Source of the DNA: Gammaproteobacteria bacterium | Lineage (GTDB): Bacteria; Pseudomonadota; Gammaproteobacteria; Steroidobacterales; Steroidobacteraceae | Assembly: GCA_028293725.1 (NCBI GenBank) | Contig: JAQGOE010000092.1 | Coordinates: forward strand, 1 to 6,203 | Direction of reading: 5' to 3' | DNA length: 6,203 nt | Shown: in pieces, positions 6,090 through 6,203 of the stretch | How the letters are laid out: each line of letters begins with the position of its first letter | Position numbering within the stretch: the first letter of the stretch is position 1 | Notes under the pieces: model-generated | The model's database searches: none | What the model saw: only the letters and a program-made list of their open reading frames with translations | Told to the model about the DNA's origin: nothing | Translations under genes and position numbers: made by a program

Positions 6090-6203
6090 CTAAGCGGTGG
6101 TCGAAGTCGTTAGATTCAATTCCCGTATCATCACATCACGGATGACAGACTTCTGGACCTTTCCGGAAGCCGTCATCGGGAAGGCGTCGACAAGGCGAAC
6201 ATA
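6090..6203 (-). CDS. Acyl-CoA synthetase (AMP-binding family), C-terminal end
   Basis: The last 37 codons of a gene that enters from the right edge. The translation begins YVRLVDAFPMTASGKVQK and ends at TAG (6092-6090). The PMTxSGKVQK block is the A10 motif of the ANL superfamily of adenylate-forming enzymes. Its first Lys (codon at 6161-6159) is the catalytic lysine of the mobile C-terminal domain, which orients the carboxylate and ATP in the adenylation step. The FPMT-x-[ST]-GKVQK form with VIRD after it is typical of fatty or aryl acyl-CoA synthetases rather than non-ribosomal peptide domains. The enzyme would turn a carboxylic acid plus ATP and CoA into the acyl-CoA in the cytoplasm. Its substrate cannot be read from this tail. 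The gene lies on the same strand as all others, upstream of the regulator. Confidence 0.88.
   Translation of the reverse strand, partial: YVRLVDAFPMTASGKVQKSVIRDVMIRELNLTTSTTA

Noticed and set aside
5861..6145. Plus-strand open frame of 94 codons across the upstream gap
   Set aside because: It overlaps the conserved end of the acyl-CoA synthetase on the other strand, has no good ribosome binding site and no recognisable motif.

Overview
The window reads as a piece of a GC-rich genome of the phylum Pseudomonadota (Proteobacteria). The evidence is a TonB-dependent outer-membrane receptor with a signal peptide, a MalT-type LuxR regulator, an AAHS-type MFS permease and an acyl-CoA synthetase, in G/C-rich codons. 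Sphingomonadales or a Steroidobacter/Nevskia-like gammaproteobacterium would fit, but the order cannot be fixed from this sequence alone.

Every gene I can support lies on the minus strand, so transcription runs from right to left. In that order: (1) 6203-6090, the last 37 codons of an AMP-binding acyl-CoA synthetase, cut by the window edge; (2) about 316 bases with no convincing gene, including an A/T-rich patch that could carry a promoter; (3) 5773-2960, a large ATP-binding regulator of the LuxR family (MalT/LAL type), whose reading frame is broken by one in-frame TAG at 3361-3359; (4) a 229-base gap with several short dyads and the ribosome binding site of the next gene; (5) 2730-235, a complete 831-residue TonB-dependent receptor; (6) an 88-base gap; (7) 146-1, the first 48 codons of an MFS transporter of the aromatic acid/H+ symporter (AAHS) type, cut by the window edge.

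Together these suggest an uptake-and-activation module for an organic acid, probably aromatic or alicyclic. The receptor would carry the compound across the outer membrane, the permease across the inner membrane, and the synthetase would make the CoA thioester. The regulator would sense the compound or a derivative and switch on the receptor and permease. The substrate is inference; no residue seen here identifies it.

The most notable observation is the amber codon in the regulator. The frame is intact on both sides, and the joined protein (937 codons from the preferred start) has the normal domain order and about the normal length of a MalT-type regulator. The stop separates the ATPase and helical sensor part from the LuxR-type DNA-binding domain. 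This may be a recent nonsense mutation, a sequencing error, a readthrough site, or a real split into two polypeptides. I did not find a clearly new type of system, RNA gene, CRISPR array or mobile element.
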